DNA from: Nitrosomonas sp. | Lineage (GTDB): Bacteria; Pseudomonadota; Gammaproteobacteria; Burkholderiales; Nitrosomonadaceae | NCBI GenBank assembly: GCA_021582655.1 | Contig: CP091135.1 | Location: 2,258,742-2,322,741, forward strand | Length of the DNA: 64,000 bases | Reading direction: 5' to 3' | In this document: one piece after another, positions 54,833 through 63,604 of the stretch | Layout of the letters: each line of letters begins with the position of its first letter | Numbering within the stretch: position 1 is the stretch's first letter | Translations under genes and position numbers: made by a program | The notes under the pieces: generated by a model | Seen by the model: the letters and a program-made list of their open reading frames with translations, nothing else | Told to the model about the DNA's origin: nothing | The model's database searches: none

Positions 54833-55607
54833 GTGGCACACCTCGGAAAGGTTTGAACAGATCCATGAAATTTTGTGTGGTTGCGGATGCGATATCGGCC
54901 AACGCCACTGAACGCAGCCGGGCGATTTCTTCCGCCACGTGACGCACGAACGCCGGTTGATTTTGCTTGCCACGAAACGGCACCGGCGCCAAATAGGGGG
55001 AATCAGTCTCGATCAGCATACGGTCCAAAGGAATCAACCGCGCGACTTCCTTGAGCGCGACGGCATTCTTGAACGTCACGATACCGGAGAACGAAATATA
55101 AAAATTCATCGCAATCGCCTGCTGCGCCACTTCCCAGTTCTCGGTAAAACAATGCATCACGCCGCCGGCTTGATCGGCACCCTCCTCCCGCATGATACGC
55201 AAGGTATCTTCGGCGGCGGCACGCGTATGAATGATGAGCGGCTTATGCGCCGTTTTGGCGGCGCGGATATGCTGGCGGAAACGTTCACGCTGCCATTCCA
55301 GATCGCCCTGCAGGCGAAAATAATCCAGGCCGGTTTCGCCGATAGCGATGACCTTGGGGTGATCGGCCAATTCCGCAAGCTGCGCTGCGGTAGGCTCCAC
55401 TTCATCCTCGTAATCGGGATGAACCCCTACGGACGCGAACAAATTGCCGTGTGCTTCCGCCAAAGCGCGCACTCGCGGAAAATCGGGTAAATTGACACTG
55501 ACGCACAACGCATGCGTCACCTGGTTGTCGCGCATATTGTGCAACAATTGGTCCAGATCTTTGGCCAAATCCGGAAAATCGAGATGGCAGTGGGAATCAA
55601 TAAACAT
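54825..55607 (-). CDS. tatD: TatD family metal-dependent deoxyribonuclease
   Basis: A 260-residue TIM-barrel hydrolase. It opens MFIDSHCHLDFPD with the metal-binding H-x-H. Other ligands are in SVGVHPDYEDEVEP, GETGLDYFR (Glu), LIIHTRAA (His), GVMHCFTENW (His) and IETDSPYLAPVPFRGK (Asp). This set is typical of YcfH/TatD, which has 3'-5' exonuclease activity on DNA and RNA. The start at 55607 is the one giving the family's usual N-terminus. The longer open frame is an artefact. It sits between queD (13 bases) and the ankyrin gene. Confidence 0.94.
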   Translation of the reverse strand: MFIDSHCHLDFPDLAKDLDQLLHNMRDNQVTHALCVSVNLPDFPRVRALAEAHGNLFASVGVHPDYEDEVEPTAAQLAELADHPKVIAIGETGLDYFRLQGDLEWQRERFRQHIRAAKTAHKPLIIHTRAAAEDTLRIMREEGADQAGGVMHCFTENWEVAQQAIAMNFYISFSGIVTFKNAVALKEVARLIPLDRMLIETDSPYLAPVPFRGKQNQPAFVRHVAEEIARLRSVALADIASATTQNFMDLFKPFRGVPHA

Positions 55608-55620
55608 AATCACTCTATAA

Positions 55621-56070
55621 CTAACGTTTTCCGCGATAAGCGTCCGCCCAACAATTCGGGGTTTCAAACAGCCGCACATGCTCCAATTGTAACCGATTGC
55701 CATAACGATCCTGGTAGGCGACGTCCAAAATATCAAAGGCGATCAACGCCAAATTCTCCGCGGTCGGTTGTACTTTCAACACCACGGTTTTATGATCCTC
55801 GATCGATTGCAAAAACCGCAGCACTTTGACATCGCCGACATACACCAAAAAAGCGTGATCCCATTGATCCACCAGCACCGATTGCGCGATCCGCTTCACT
55901 TCGGAGAAATCCATCACCATCCCTTGCTGAGCCACGCCTTCGTCGGCGATAATATCGCCGGACAATGTGATTTCAATACCGTAACGATGTCCGTGCAAAT
56001 GGCGGCATTGGCTATTATGCGTCGAAATGCGATGACCCGCGTCAAATTCCATCCTGCGCGTAATAAACAT
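55621..56070 (-). CDS. queD: 6-carboxytetrahydropterin synthase (QueD/PTPS family)
   Basis: A 149-residue enzyme of the PTPS fold that makes 6-carboxytetrahydropterin for queuosine. FITRRMEFDAGHRI provides the first zinc His, with CRHLHGHRYGIEI giving the catalytic Cys and the HxH pair (about residues 22-33). DFSEVKRIA and WDHAFLV carry the remaining catalytic Asp and His, and PTAENLAL is a common late motif. A GTG start 18 bases upstream is possible. The ATG at 56070 begins the family's typical N-terminus. It is divergent from a radical SAM gene, and in many bacteria queD and queE-type radical SAM genes are linked. Confidence 0.92.
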   Translation of the reverse strand: MFITRRMEFDAGHRISTHNSQCRHLHGHRYGIEITLSGDIIADEGVAQQGMVMDFSEVKRIAQSVLVDQWDHAFLVYVGDVKVLRFLQSIEDHKTVVLKVQPTAENLALIAFDILDVAYQDRYGNRLQLEHVRLFETPNCWADAYRGKR

Positions 56071-56112
56071 ACGAACGATCAAAGACACTCAATTAAAAAT
56101 GGAATTGTAACA

Positions 56113-56973
56113 TTGCAAGCACCTTCCAACCTATTGAACACAACAGATCACAGCCGCGACAGCGCCGGATTCACCTATGTTTATCCGGTGGTATCGCGCA
56201 GGGCGGGCGGTGTGTCCATCGGCATCAATCTGAATCCCAACAATGCCTGTAATTGGCGCTGCATTTACTGCCAAGTGCCTAATCTCAGCCGCGGCTCCGC
56301 GCCCTTGATCGACTTGTGTCAACTGGAAGCTGAATTACGCACCATGCTGCACCAGCTCGTCAACGGCGACTATATGCAGCGCCATGTTCCCGAAACCGCT
56401 AGAACACTGCACGACATTGCCTTATCCGGTAACGGTGAGCCGACCAGCACACGGGCATTCGAACAAGTGATTGAATTGATCGGGTACGTCAAACAAGACT
56501 TCAACTTACCCCGGCAGTTAAAAACCGTACTTATCACCAACGGCAGCTTGATTCACCGCGCCGGCGTTCAGGCCGGCTTATCCCGGATGGCATTAATGAA
56601 CGGAGAGGTATGGTTTAAATTCGATCGCGCTTTGCCGGCGGAAAGATTGCTGATCAATAATGTCCGCATGAGTTTGAAAAAAATCCAAACGCATATTCAA
56701 ATCGCCGCTTCACTTTGCCCGACCTGGTTGCAAACCTGTGTATTCAAGCTTGACGGATTACCGCCTTCGGAACCGGAGATATCGGCTTATTCGGATTTTG
56801 TGCGGCAATTGCTCGCCAACGCCATTCCGATCAAAGGGATTTTACTGTATGGTATTGCCCGCCCCTCGCTGCAACCGGAAGCAACACGCTTATCGGCCAT
56901 TGACGAAAACACGATGCTGGCTTACCGCGAAAAAATCGAAAAAATCGGCCTGCCTGTAAAGCTCAGTGTATGA
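56113..56973 (+). CDS. Radical SAM protein (COG0731/TYW1-like), not QueE
   Basis: A 286-residue radical SAM enzyme. The cluster motif is CNWRCIYCQV (CxxxCxxC) at about residues 50-60, preceded by GGVSIGINLNPNNA, and ALSGNGEPTSTRAFEQVIELI is the glycine-rich GEP motif. It resembles the COG0731 wyosine-synthase-like group, not QueE, which is shorter and has a CX14CX2C motif. The first strong initiation codon in the right place is TTG at 56113, with GGAA eight bases upstream. A longer open frame runs into queD and is not likely. It is divergent from queD. The function in bacteria is not known. Confidence 0.75.
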   Translation: MQAPSNLLNTTDHSRDSAGFTYVYPVVSRRAGGVSIGINLNPNNACNWRCIYCQVPNLSRGSAPLIDLCQLEAELRTMLHQLVNGDYMQRHVPETARTLHDIALSGNGEPTSTRAFEQVIELIGYVKQDFNLPRQLKTVLITNGSLIHRAGVQAGLSRMALMNGEVWFKFDRALPAERLLINNVRMSLKKIQTHIQIAASLCPTWLQTCVFKLDGLPPSEPEISAYSDFVRQLLANAIPIKGILLYGIARPSLQPEATRLSAIDENTMLAYREKIEKIGLPVKLSV

Positions 56974-57439
56974 GCTATTTACATCCACTGTGTAAAATAA
57001 CTGTCACCAACTGTTACAAAATTACAACAAAATACCATTTCTTGACATTGATCAATATGACTCATCGATAGCGTTGATATTAATAAAAATGGAATACCGG
57101 ATCCAAGGAAACACTGATTAATTCAGCGAATGAAATGCAACGCAAGGCGTATGGAACACAGCGCCGGGGCATATCAACAAGATGGGCAAGGAAGCGTGTT
57201 ACCTCGCAACGCAGTGATTCACTCGTGCAACCAGTTAATCAACGCTGCCTTAACACACCACCCACACCGTTTTTTCGATGAATAACCGATAATAAAACGT
57301 TTCGAATTCGACTTTTAAACAAACAATTATCGCTTATAATACCGCCCCATAATTTTCAACAAAACAATGTAATACCAATTATCACATTTTTTCGCACTAG
57401 TAACGGTAACGCATCAATCCAAATAACAGGAGTTTAGCA
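56974..57439. other. Gap with MITE-like copy B and the porin promoter region
   Basis: No gene. Copy B (57105-57253) fills the middle. A TATAAT at 57335-57340, about 100 bases before the AlgE-like start, is a candidate -10 box. No convincing -35 hexamer accompanies it. Confidence 0.45.
57105..57253. repeat. MITE-like dispersed repeat, copy B (full length)
   Basis: About 149 bp. Left end AAGGAAACACTGATTAATT, identical over 19 bases to the reverse complement of copy A's right end. The right end is a diverged copy of the same (TTAATCAACGCTGCCTTAA). The interior aligns with copy A. It has no coding frame. Confidence 0.8.
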
Positions 57440-59131
57440 ATGAATTCAATGCGCATTTTTACGCATTCAGCACTGCCTCAGACTGAATTAAAAGTGCATC
57501 AAGCCAAAATCACCGCACTTAAGTTGATACAAATCGGCTTCTGCTGCTTGGGTATGGCGAGCTTTACACTGCACGCGCAAGGAACCAACCCGCCGGCGAC
57601 GCCACCGGCTGCCGCTGCAACAGCACCTTCAACCACGCCGGCCACAGAGCAGGTTGCCGGTTTTGACAAAACCAAAGTACCGGCAATCACCGCTCCGTCC
57701 CGCCCGGGTTTATTTATGCTTCCGCCCACGGGGCCCGGCTATTTCTCATTCTGGGATCTGATGACCGGGAATCAGCGTGAAAAACCGCCTGTCGCGCCTT
57801 ATTTGCCGTTTGCGCTGATGACAACACCGGCCTTCGACACCGATTTTCGTTATCTGGATACACCCGGACATGAAGCAGATATTTTTGATCCGGTCAAACG
57901 AATTCACTTGGGCAGCGATTGGTTATTGTCATTCGGTGGAAATTTCTGGTATCGCTATACCCATGAGACCGACAGCCGCCTGAATTCCGCCGATATCAAC
58001 AACGACTTCCATTTGTTGCGTACCCGTGTTCATGCGGATTTATGGTATCGCGACAAAGTGCGTCTATTCGCGGAAATGCTGGATGCGCGCGCGTTCGGCT
58101 CGGAATTGCCACCGTTGGTAACCGATAGAAATCACGCCGACTTACTCAACCTATTTACCGATATCAAGCTCGCCAACGTCAATAACGGTCCGGTTTATGT
58201 TCGTGTCGGCCGACAAGAATTGCTGTACGGCTCACAGCGCTTGATTTCAACCTTGGACTGGGTTAACACGCGCAGAACCTTCCAGGGTGTCAAGGCTTTC
58301 TGGCGCACGCCTGAGTGGGATGTGGATGCATTCTGGGTGCGTCCGATGATTACCGAGAAAGGCAACGTCGACAACTGGGACACCCAACAAAACTTCTTCG
58401 GTTTATGGGCCACCAACAAACCCAAGCCCGGTCATTTGATCGATTTGTACTTCTTGAGCCTGGAAAACGACCGCAACCTTACCGCGGCCGTATTAAAACA
58501 GGGCGGCTTCCTGCAAGTCGATTCGCATACGCATACCATCGGCGGCCGCCTAGCCGGTAATTTCGATAATTTTCTTTATGAAATCGAAGGTATGTATCAA
58601 TTCGGCCGCCGGCAAGGGCGCGATGTTTCCGCATTTGCCGCAGCAACCGGGATTGGCTATCGCCTCCCATTACCGATGAATCCTCAAGGCTGGATTCGCT
58701 ATGATTTCGCTTCCGGCGATAACGGTCAATCGGGCAATAACAATACCTTTAACCAATTATTCCCGTTCGGTCACTATTACCTGGGCTTTCTGGATCGCAT
58801 CGGCCGACAAAATATTCATGATTTCAATGCGCAATTCACCATGCATCCGATGCACTGGATTACCTTTATCACCCAATATCATCGCTTTTATCTCGCCAAT
58901 GACCGCGATTCCCTTTATAACGCGGCAGGCTTTGCCACCTATCGGGACCCTACAGGACAATCCGGCAGTCATGTCGGGGATGAACTCGATTTTCGCTTGA
59001 ATCTGCACGTCAATCGCCACCAGGACGTACTTCTGGGATACTCAAAATTATGGTCTGGCGATTACCTGCAGCGGCAAGCTCCCGGTGTCAATCCGGATTT
59101 GTTCTATATTCAATACAATATCCGCTTTTAA
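57440..59131 (+). CDS. AlgE/alginate-export family outer membrane porin
   Basis: A 563-residue outer membrane beta-barrel protein. The N-terminus is long; the export signal is likely the hydrophobic stretch LKLIQIGFCCLGMASFTLHA (about residues 28-47), followed by a low-complexity Pro/Ala/Thr linker. The barrel (about 150-563) includes LLSFGGNFWYRYTHETDSR, RVGRQELLYGSQRLI and a C-terminal Phe (YNIRF), the mark of BAM-assembled porins. The domain resembles Alginate_exp proteins, found in many proteobacteria including those that make no alginate, so substrate export is uncertain. AGGAG precedes the ATG. A hairpin terminator follows at 59148-59176. Confidence 0.85.
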   Translation: MNSMRIFTHSALPQTELKVHQAKITALKLIQIGFCCLGMASFTLHAQGTNPPATPPAAAATAPSTTPATEQVAGFDKTKVPAITAPSRPGLFMLPPTGPGYFSFWDLMTGNQREKPPVAPYLPFALMTTPAFDTDFRYLDTPGHEADIFDPVKRIHLGSDWLLSFGGNFWYRYTHETDSRLNSADINNDFHLLRTRVHADLWYRDKVRLFAEMLDARAFGSELPPLVTDRNHADLLNLFTDIKLANVNNGPVYVRVGRQELLYGSQRLISTLDWVNTRRTFQGVKAFWRTPEWDVDAFWVRPMITEKGNVDNWDTQQNFFGLWATNKPKPGHLIDLYFLSLENDRNLTAAVLKQGGFLQVDSHTHTIGGRLAGNFDNFLYEIEGMYQFGRRQGRDVSAFAAATGIGYRLPLPMNPQGWIRYDFASGDNGQSGNNNTFNQLFPFGHYYLGFLDRIGRQNIHDFNAQFTMHPMHWITFITQYHRFYLANDRDSLYNAAGFATYRDPTGQSGSHVGDELDFRLNLHVNRHQDVLLGYSKLWSGDYLQRQAPGVNPDLFYIQYNIRF

Positions 59132-59147
59132 ACACAGTATGATCAAA

Positions 59148-59176
59148 AACACCCCCGCTTCGGCGGAGGTGTTCTC
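59148..59176 (+). terminator. Terminator after the AlgE-like gene
   Basis: AACACC, CCCGC, TTCG loop, GCGGA and GGTGTT form an 11-bp stem with one mismatch, ending 17 bases past the stop and followed by CTCTT. The UUCG tetraloop supports a true rho-independent structure. Confidence 0.7.
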
Positions 59177-59206
59177 TTATCTGCATACCCTGCCCCTTTC
59201 CATCCG

Positions 59207-59626
59207 ATGGATGCCCAAACCAGCTTATTGACTCTGTTTACCAGCAGCTTCCTGGCGGCAACATTGCTCCCCGGCGGATCCGAAGCGGTTCTGGCGGGTG
59301 TGCTGTTGGCATATCCCGATTTACACTGGAAAGCATTAACAGTAGCAACAATCGGTAATACGCTGGGCGGGATGAGTTCCTATTGGATCGGCCGCTTCCT
59401 GCCCGATGAGCAAGCATTGCATGCCAAGCTTGGCAAACATGCGCAAAAACTGGAATGGGTCCGTCGACACGGCTCACCAGTCTTATTGTTGTCCTGGACC
59501 CCTTTGATCGGCGATATATTATGTGTTGCCGCTGGATGGCTACGCACGAATTGGTTCTGGGCGCTACTTTTTATCGGATTGGGAAAATTCGTCCGCTATT
59601 GGGTCATTGCCGTAGCGATAAACTGA
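59207..59626 (+). CDS. YqaA family small membrane protein
   Basis: A 139-residue inner-membrane protein with three to four helices. It carries features of YqaA/DedA-like proteins: FLAATLLPGGSEAVLAGVLL, IGNTLGGMSSYWIGRFLP, ARKYG-like HAQKLEWVRRHGSP and LSWTPLIGDILCVAAGWLR. It is shorter than DedA proper and lacks the extended C-terminus. DedA relatives are lipid flippases or proton-linked transporters, but the YqaA subgroup has no assigned role. It stands between two transcription units. Confidence 0.85.
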   Translation: MDAQTSLLTLFTSSFLAATLLPGGSEAVLAGVLLAYPDLHWKALTVATIGNTLGGMSSYWIGRFLPDEQALHAKLGKHAQKLEWVRRHGSPVLLLSWTPLIGDILCVAAGWLRTNWFWALLFIGLGKFVRYWVIAVAIN

Positions 59627-59847
59627 GTACACCATCAACAAACCGTAAACTCGGATCGGTTAATCTGCATTGTGTGATCGGGCCATTAACTTGACAACAG
59701 CACACGATTTTTTCACCGGAAAACGCAATTGATACATTTTTCGCGCTGATCTGTGTATTATAACTTGCGCCGCATATGGCTTTGTTCTTGATCAAAGTCG
59801 TTGTTTCATGGCTCATTTCGATCAATTAAATTAACGCAGGAAAAATC

Positions 59848-60282
59848 ATGGGTGCTATTTTCTTTTATATTTTTATTTTCTTCCTTGGTTATTATGGCGC
59901 AAATGTGCTGAATATGATAACGGTACGTCCATGGGTTACCAATCGTTACATTGCTGCGCTTTTTCCGGTTTACGGAATCGCGGTGGCGCACGCGTACATG
60001 ATTTCCACCAAGCCGCTGCCACCAGGCGGGAATATAACGATAGAATCCGCATTGATCGAGTTTGTGGCTTTACCGGTGGTGGTGGTGACGATGGGTGCCG
60101 TTTATTTCATGTGGAACGGCAAGGAAAACCGGGAAGAGGAAGAAGCTACAGCCGCCCCAGGTGGCAGCAAAACTGGCAACTCCGGGGAAACCGATGCCGC
60201 ATCATCGAAATCGCAAACTGACGAAATACAATCCGACAAAGCGGCAACCGCTCATCAGAAAAACGAAGAAACCAGGCAATAA
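59848..60282 (+). CDS. Small membrane protein of unknown function
   Basis: A 144-residue protein with two or three hydrophobic helices (FFYIFIFFLGYYGANVL, AALFPVYGIAVAHAYMI and FVALPVVVVTMGAVYFMW), followed by a hydrophilic, Glu/Ser/Lys-rich C-terminal tail of about 50 residues (EENREEEEATAAP and later KSQTDEIQSD). It has a good ribosome site (GCAGGAA). I do not recognise the family. The tail is probably cytoplasmic. It is alone, with a strong hairpin terminator behind it and about 220 non-coding bases in front. Confidence 0.7.
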   Translation: MGAIFFYIFIFFLGYYGANVLNMITVRPWVTNRYIAALFPVYGIAVAHAYMISTKPLPPGGNITIESALIEFVALPVVVVTMGAVYFMWNGKENREEEEATAAPGGSKTGNSGETDAASSKSQTDEIQSDKAATAHQKNEETRQ

Positions 60283-60292
60283 CAAGGGATAT

Positions 60293-60328
60293 AACGAAAA
60301 CCCCGTGTAACGGCACGCGGTTTTCGTT
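60293..60328. terminator. Bidirectional terminator hairpin between convergent genes
   Basis: AACGAAAACCCCGTG and CACGCGGTTTTCGTT pair over 15 bases with one mismatch around a 6-base loop. A-rich and T-rich flanks occur on both strands, and the genes on each side converge. Confidence 0.75.
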
Positions 60329-60343
60329 GTTAATGTTTCGGGA

Positions 60344-60820
60344 TCACGATTCCCGCCCCACCATTACATGTTGTTTCTGAGCGCTCAGCGTGCCTTGTTC
60401 GATGATCGCCAGTGTCAGTCGGGAAATCGCGACGCGCTTGCCGGTGGCCTCCTCAATGATATCGGTTTGCCAAACCTGGGTACGGCGCCCGGTATGCAGT
60501 GGCGTGCAAATACCGATGACATACCCTTGTGTCACAGCCCGGATATGATTGATATTCAACTCCAAACCAACTGCGCGGTATTGCTCGGGATCGATGGTCA
60601 TCCAGCCGGATACGCTGCCCAGTGTTTCCGACAACACGCAACTTGCGCCGCCATGCAGAATTCCGAACGGTTGCGTGGTGCGCTTATCCACCGGCATACG
60701 CGCTTTCAGGAAATCGGAACCGAGTTCGGTGAAACAAATACCGATATGCTCGCCCATATTGGCATTACGTAATCCTTCCAGATAGTCGACAGTGTAATCT
60801 TTAAACCACAGTTTGCTCAT
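60344..60820 (-). CDS. Hotdog-fold thioesterase (PaaI/MenI-like)
   Basis: A 158-residue hotdog enzyme. The nucleophile-containing HGGASCVLSETLGSVSG is the PaaI/YdiI signature with an acidic Glu in SETLG. The C-terminal half, GICTPLHTGRRTQVWQTDIIEEATGKRVAISRLTLAI, is the usual second strand set. Such proteins hydrolyse acyl-CoA thioesters, including 1,4-dihydroxy-2-naphthoyl-CoA in menaquinone pathways, but the substrate cannot be read. It is a single gene converging on the membrane protein gene upstream. Confidence 0.88.
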   Translation of the reverse strand: MSKLWFKDYTVDYLEGLRNANMGEHIGICFTELGSDFLKARMPVDKRTTQPFGILHGGASCVLSETLGSVSGWMTIDPEQYRAVGLELNINHIRAVTQGYVIGICTPLHTGRRTQVWQTDIIEEATGKRVAISRLTLAIIEQGTLSAQKQHVMVGRES

Positions 60821-61213
60821 GAAGCGTTTCCTTTTTATTCGTTATGTAACGCCTCGAATTATACGGGCAATCAGCGCCTACTTAGAAACCCGGCACTTTT
60901 ATCTGTACCGCCAAGAATAATTTCGATTGCAAATGAATCGGTACGAGCATGCGAGAACAGTTTTCCTCAAGCACACAAAACCTGCACCAGGCAAATCGAC
61001 TCATGACCAAAAAGATTAATTTTTAGCACCGAATTCCATTGTTCAAGGTAATACCGGTTATGATACAAAATTTACACTTTGATCCTCACCGAGTAAAAGA
61101 TCGCTTTGATTGTCATTTGGCCGATTGCATTATGTCCGGCAGTATTGGGGTGAATGCAATCCGCACCGATCAACGCATCGGGATGATTATTTTGCATCGT
61201 ACGTGCGACAAAA
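60821..61213. other. Non-coding gap upstream of the OprP-like porin
   Basis: No gene. A 70-codon frame (61039-61251) is not protein-like in usage. Promoter signals for the porin are expected near the end, but no convincing PHO box was found. Confidence 0.4.
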
Positions 61214-62518
61214 ATGCAGCGAAATATAAAGAATACGATCTCTGGCGGTAGTTTCTTGCTGCTTGTTTGTGCGGGTGCGCTTTCATGCCACGCCGCGGAT
61301 TTCAGCTATAAGAACGGATTCAGAATCAAGGCTGAGAATGGTAATTTTGAACTGGGATTGAACGGCCGCGCGCACTTCGATGTGCACTCGCTTTATCCGG
61401 ATCCAATCAATTCTGCATATCCCGCATTCGGTAGCCAGCTGTTGAGTGCAGGCCACGGAGACGGATTCAATTGGCGAAGAACCTACGCAACGCTGACGGG
61501 AAGGATCTACGGTTTAAATTTCAAATTTGAGGATGACTTTGCAATTAATGCCACCACAGGATTCCCGCATAGCCTCCGCGAAGCCTGGGTTGCAGCCAAA
61601 CTGGGAGAAGGGCAGCTGACAATCGGACAGTTCAAGCCATATCGGGGACTGGAAGAAATCACCAGCTCCAATGAAATTACTTTTATGGAGCGCCCGTCGA
61701 CATCGGCCACGGGGATGTATAGCGGACGCCAGTTTCTGACCGGCATCGGATACCGGGCTCTGCTCAAGAATAACTTGGGTTTCGGTATTTATGCGATGAG
61801 TCTTGCGCATTTCGGCTTGCCACTGGAAGGTGTCAGTTATGGTGGACGTACGGTTTGGCTGCCGATTGATCGCGAAAACCATATTCTGCACCTCGGTCTT
61901 TCCATAAGCCGGGATACTGCCAACAAGGATTCGCTGGCTGCGAGAATTGTCGATGTATACGGCGGACGGCAAGGTGTCGGTCAGTCTCTGGGTGCCGCCG
62001 GAGCTGGCTTTGGTGCGCCCGGCAGCAACAGTCAATCGACTTTTGCTGCAGAAGCGGCATACGCCATTGGGTCGTTGACGCTTCAAAGCGAATATGCGAT
62101 CGCCTTGCTCGATCGTACACATCAAGCAAACGGGAACAGCAGAGATTCAACGATTCAAGCCTTTTATACGCAGGCGAGCTGGTTCGTAACCGGTGAAAGC
62201 GCGACTTATCGAAAGGATCGCGGTGCTTTCGGGAAACCGCAACCGCAGCATAAGTGGGGCGCGATTGAAATAGCAGGGCGTTATGATTTTGCTGAAAACT
62301 TCACCCAGAATATCATCGAAGATCCCTGTAAAACCGGTACCTCAAAATGCCAGGTCCAAATTATTACCCTGGGCGTAAACTGGTACCCCTTTCAAAATAT
62401 GCGTTTTATGCTGAATTATTACCTAACCGAAGCGATGATCGGTCACGCCGGGTTAGGCACGCCGGCACGAACCGATCACCTATCGGTGCTGTCTGTACGC
62501 ACCCAGATCAGTTTCTGA
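61214..62518 (+). CDS. OprP/OprO family phosphate-selective porin
   Basis: A 434-residue outer membrane protein. The signal peptide is FLLLVCAGALSCHA (cleaved near residue 28). The barrel begins FRIKAENGNFELGLNGRAHFD, typical of phosphate-selective porins O/P, and includes RRTYATLTGRIYGLNFKFEDDF and FKPYRGLEEITSSNEITFMERP, and ends SVRTQISF with a terminal Phe. The family allows passage of phosphate or pyrophosphate and is often PhoB-regulated, but I see no clear PHO box upstream. The ATG at 61214 has no strong ribosome site. Substrate selectivity cannot be confirmed. Confidence 0.88.
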   Translation: MQRNIKNTISGGSFLLLVCAGALSCHAADFSYKNGFRIKAENGNFELGLNGRAHFDVHSLYPDPINSAYPAFGSQLLSAGHGDGFNWRRTYATLTGRIYGLNFKFEDDFAINATTGFPHSLREAWVAAKLGEGQLTIGQFKPYRGLEEITSSNEITFMERPSTSATGMYSGRQFLTGIGYRALLKNNLGFGIYAMSLAHFGLPLEGVSYGGRTVWLPIDRENHILHLGLSISRDTANKDSLAARIVDVYGGRQGVGQSLGAAGAGFGAPGSNSQSTFAAEAAYAIGSLTLQSEYAIALLDRTHQANGNSRDSTIQAFYTQASWFVTGESATYRKDRGAFGKPQPQHKWGAIEIAGRYDFAENFTQNIIEDPCKTGTSKCQVQIITLGVNWYPFQNMRFMLNYYLTEAMIGHAGLGTPARTDHLSVLSVRTQISF

Positions 62519-62571
62519 GAAAACACTGATGGAGGATGAGCGCGATGTGGTAGGTCATGATTCATTCTCTT

Positions 62572-63504
62572 TTATGCGATCAATTGGGTAATTAAATCGA
62601 TAGTTGCCACGCCGGTAGCCGGTAATCCATTTTTCTCCTGGTATTGCTTGATCAAATTCGCCGAAGCTTGGCCGAAAACACCATCGGCTTTCACATCAAA
62701 ACCGCGGTCGGATAACCCTAATTGCAACAAGCGCACATCGAGCCCTCTGAACAATGGTGTTTGCACCGAAAGCGCCCGACTGCCCGGTTGCGGACCATCG
62801 TAGCAACCATGAGGCATTGTACTTAACGAAACGGTCGAAATTTCCTGGTTTCTTACCAACAACGGCAGTTCGAGATTCCAATGCTGCTGGCTGACAAGCT
62901 GTTGGAATGCGTCCATACGGTAAGTCGTGTTACGCAAATCGCTGCGTGCATGCGTTGCCAGCCAATCGCGCCGGGTGGCCACATAGGCGCTGATCCACTC
63001 CCGCTCGCCCAATGCAGCCAGTACGCCGGACTGCTCATTGGTGCGATCGCGCATGGCCTGCCAGGAACCATGCACGAAACTGTCATACACCACGGCAACA
63101 CCGAGTGGCGTAACAATACCCTCTGTTGCCGCGCGGCGTTCGGCGGGTTGCCAGTAGTTGCTGTCGAAAAACGCATCCTGAGTATCGCGCATAACCGCAT
63201 CATCCGCGCTGGCGCGTAAGAGATTATGCAGCTTGGCATCGTGATCCAGCTCAAAGTCCATGGCTTCCACTTGCGGCATCCAGTGCGCCAGCCGCTTGGC
63301 GAAACGTGCACCGGGATTCGCACAATAAAGTTTCAGCAGCTTTGATAAGTTACCGGAACCCAGCGTGGTTTGCGAACGACCGAACGTCAAATGTCCGGTA
63401 TCTCCCGCGAGTAAGGTGATTTGACCGTAATTACCACGCACTTCGCTGGTTTCAAAAATATTGATGATGGCTTCGGCTGTTTTCTTTTGTGTAGCTGTTA
63501 ACAT
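62572..63504 (-). CDS. GH46 chitosanase-like glycosidase with peptidoglycan-binding domain
   Basis: A 310-residue protein. The N-terminal part matches the GH46 chitosanase pattern: Glu in IFETSEVRGNYGQITLLAGD followed by TGHLTFGRSQTTLGSGNL with the spaced Asp. The C-terminal 65 residues are a PG_binding_1 domain (VRLLQLGLSDRGFDVKADGVFGQASANLIKQYQEKNG). The open frame starts 108 bases upstream, but the ATG at 63504 has GAGGAG six bases before it and gives the usual N-terminus. No signal peptide is seen, which is odd for a cell-wall hydrolase, so export by another route is possible. A degenerate transposase fragment lies just upstream. Confidence 0.8.
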   Translation of the reverse strand: MLTATQKKTAEAIINIFETSEVRGNYGQITLLAGDTGHLTFGRSQTTLGSGNLSKLLKLYCANPGARFAKRLAHWMPQVEAMDFELDHDAKLHNLLRASADDAVMRDTQDAFFDSNYWQPAERRAATEGIVTPLGVAVVYDSFVHGSWQAMRDRTNEQSGVLAALGEREWISAYVATRRDWLATHARSDLRNTTYRMDAFQQLVSQQHWNLELPLLVRNQEISTVSLSTMPHGCYDGPQPGSRALSVQTPLFRGLDVRLLQLGLSDRGFDVKADGVFGQASANLIKQYQEKNGLPATGVATIDLITQLIA

Positions 63505-63604
63505 AATTTTCTCCTCATTTGATCGGCCGCTTTTATCGCGGCGGATACTTGCAAGATGGTTCGCCGATCGCTGGAACCCATTGATTTGTGCCAGACGTAT
63601 CAAC

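Noticed and set aside
61039..61251. A 70-codon frame before the OprP-like porin and a possible PHO box in the same stretch
   Set aside because: The frame has no ribosome site and an odd composition. The box does not show the 11-base direct repeat expected for PhoB.
62519..62536. GAAAACACTGAT resembling the MITE end after the OprP-like gene
   Set aside because: Only about ten bases match and no interior or second end follows.
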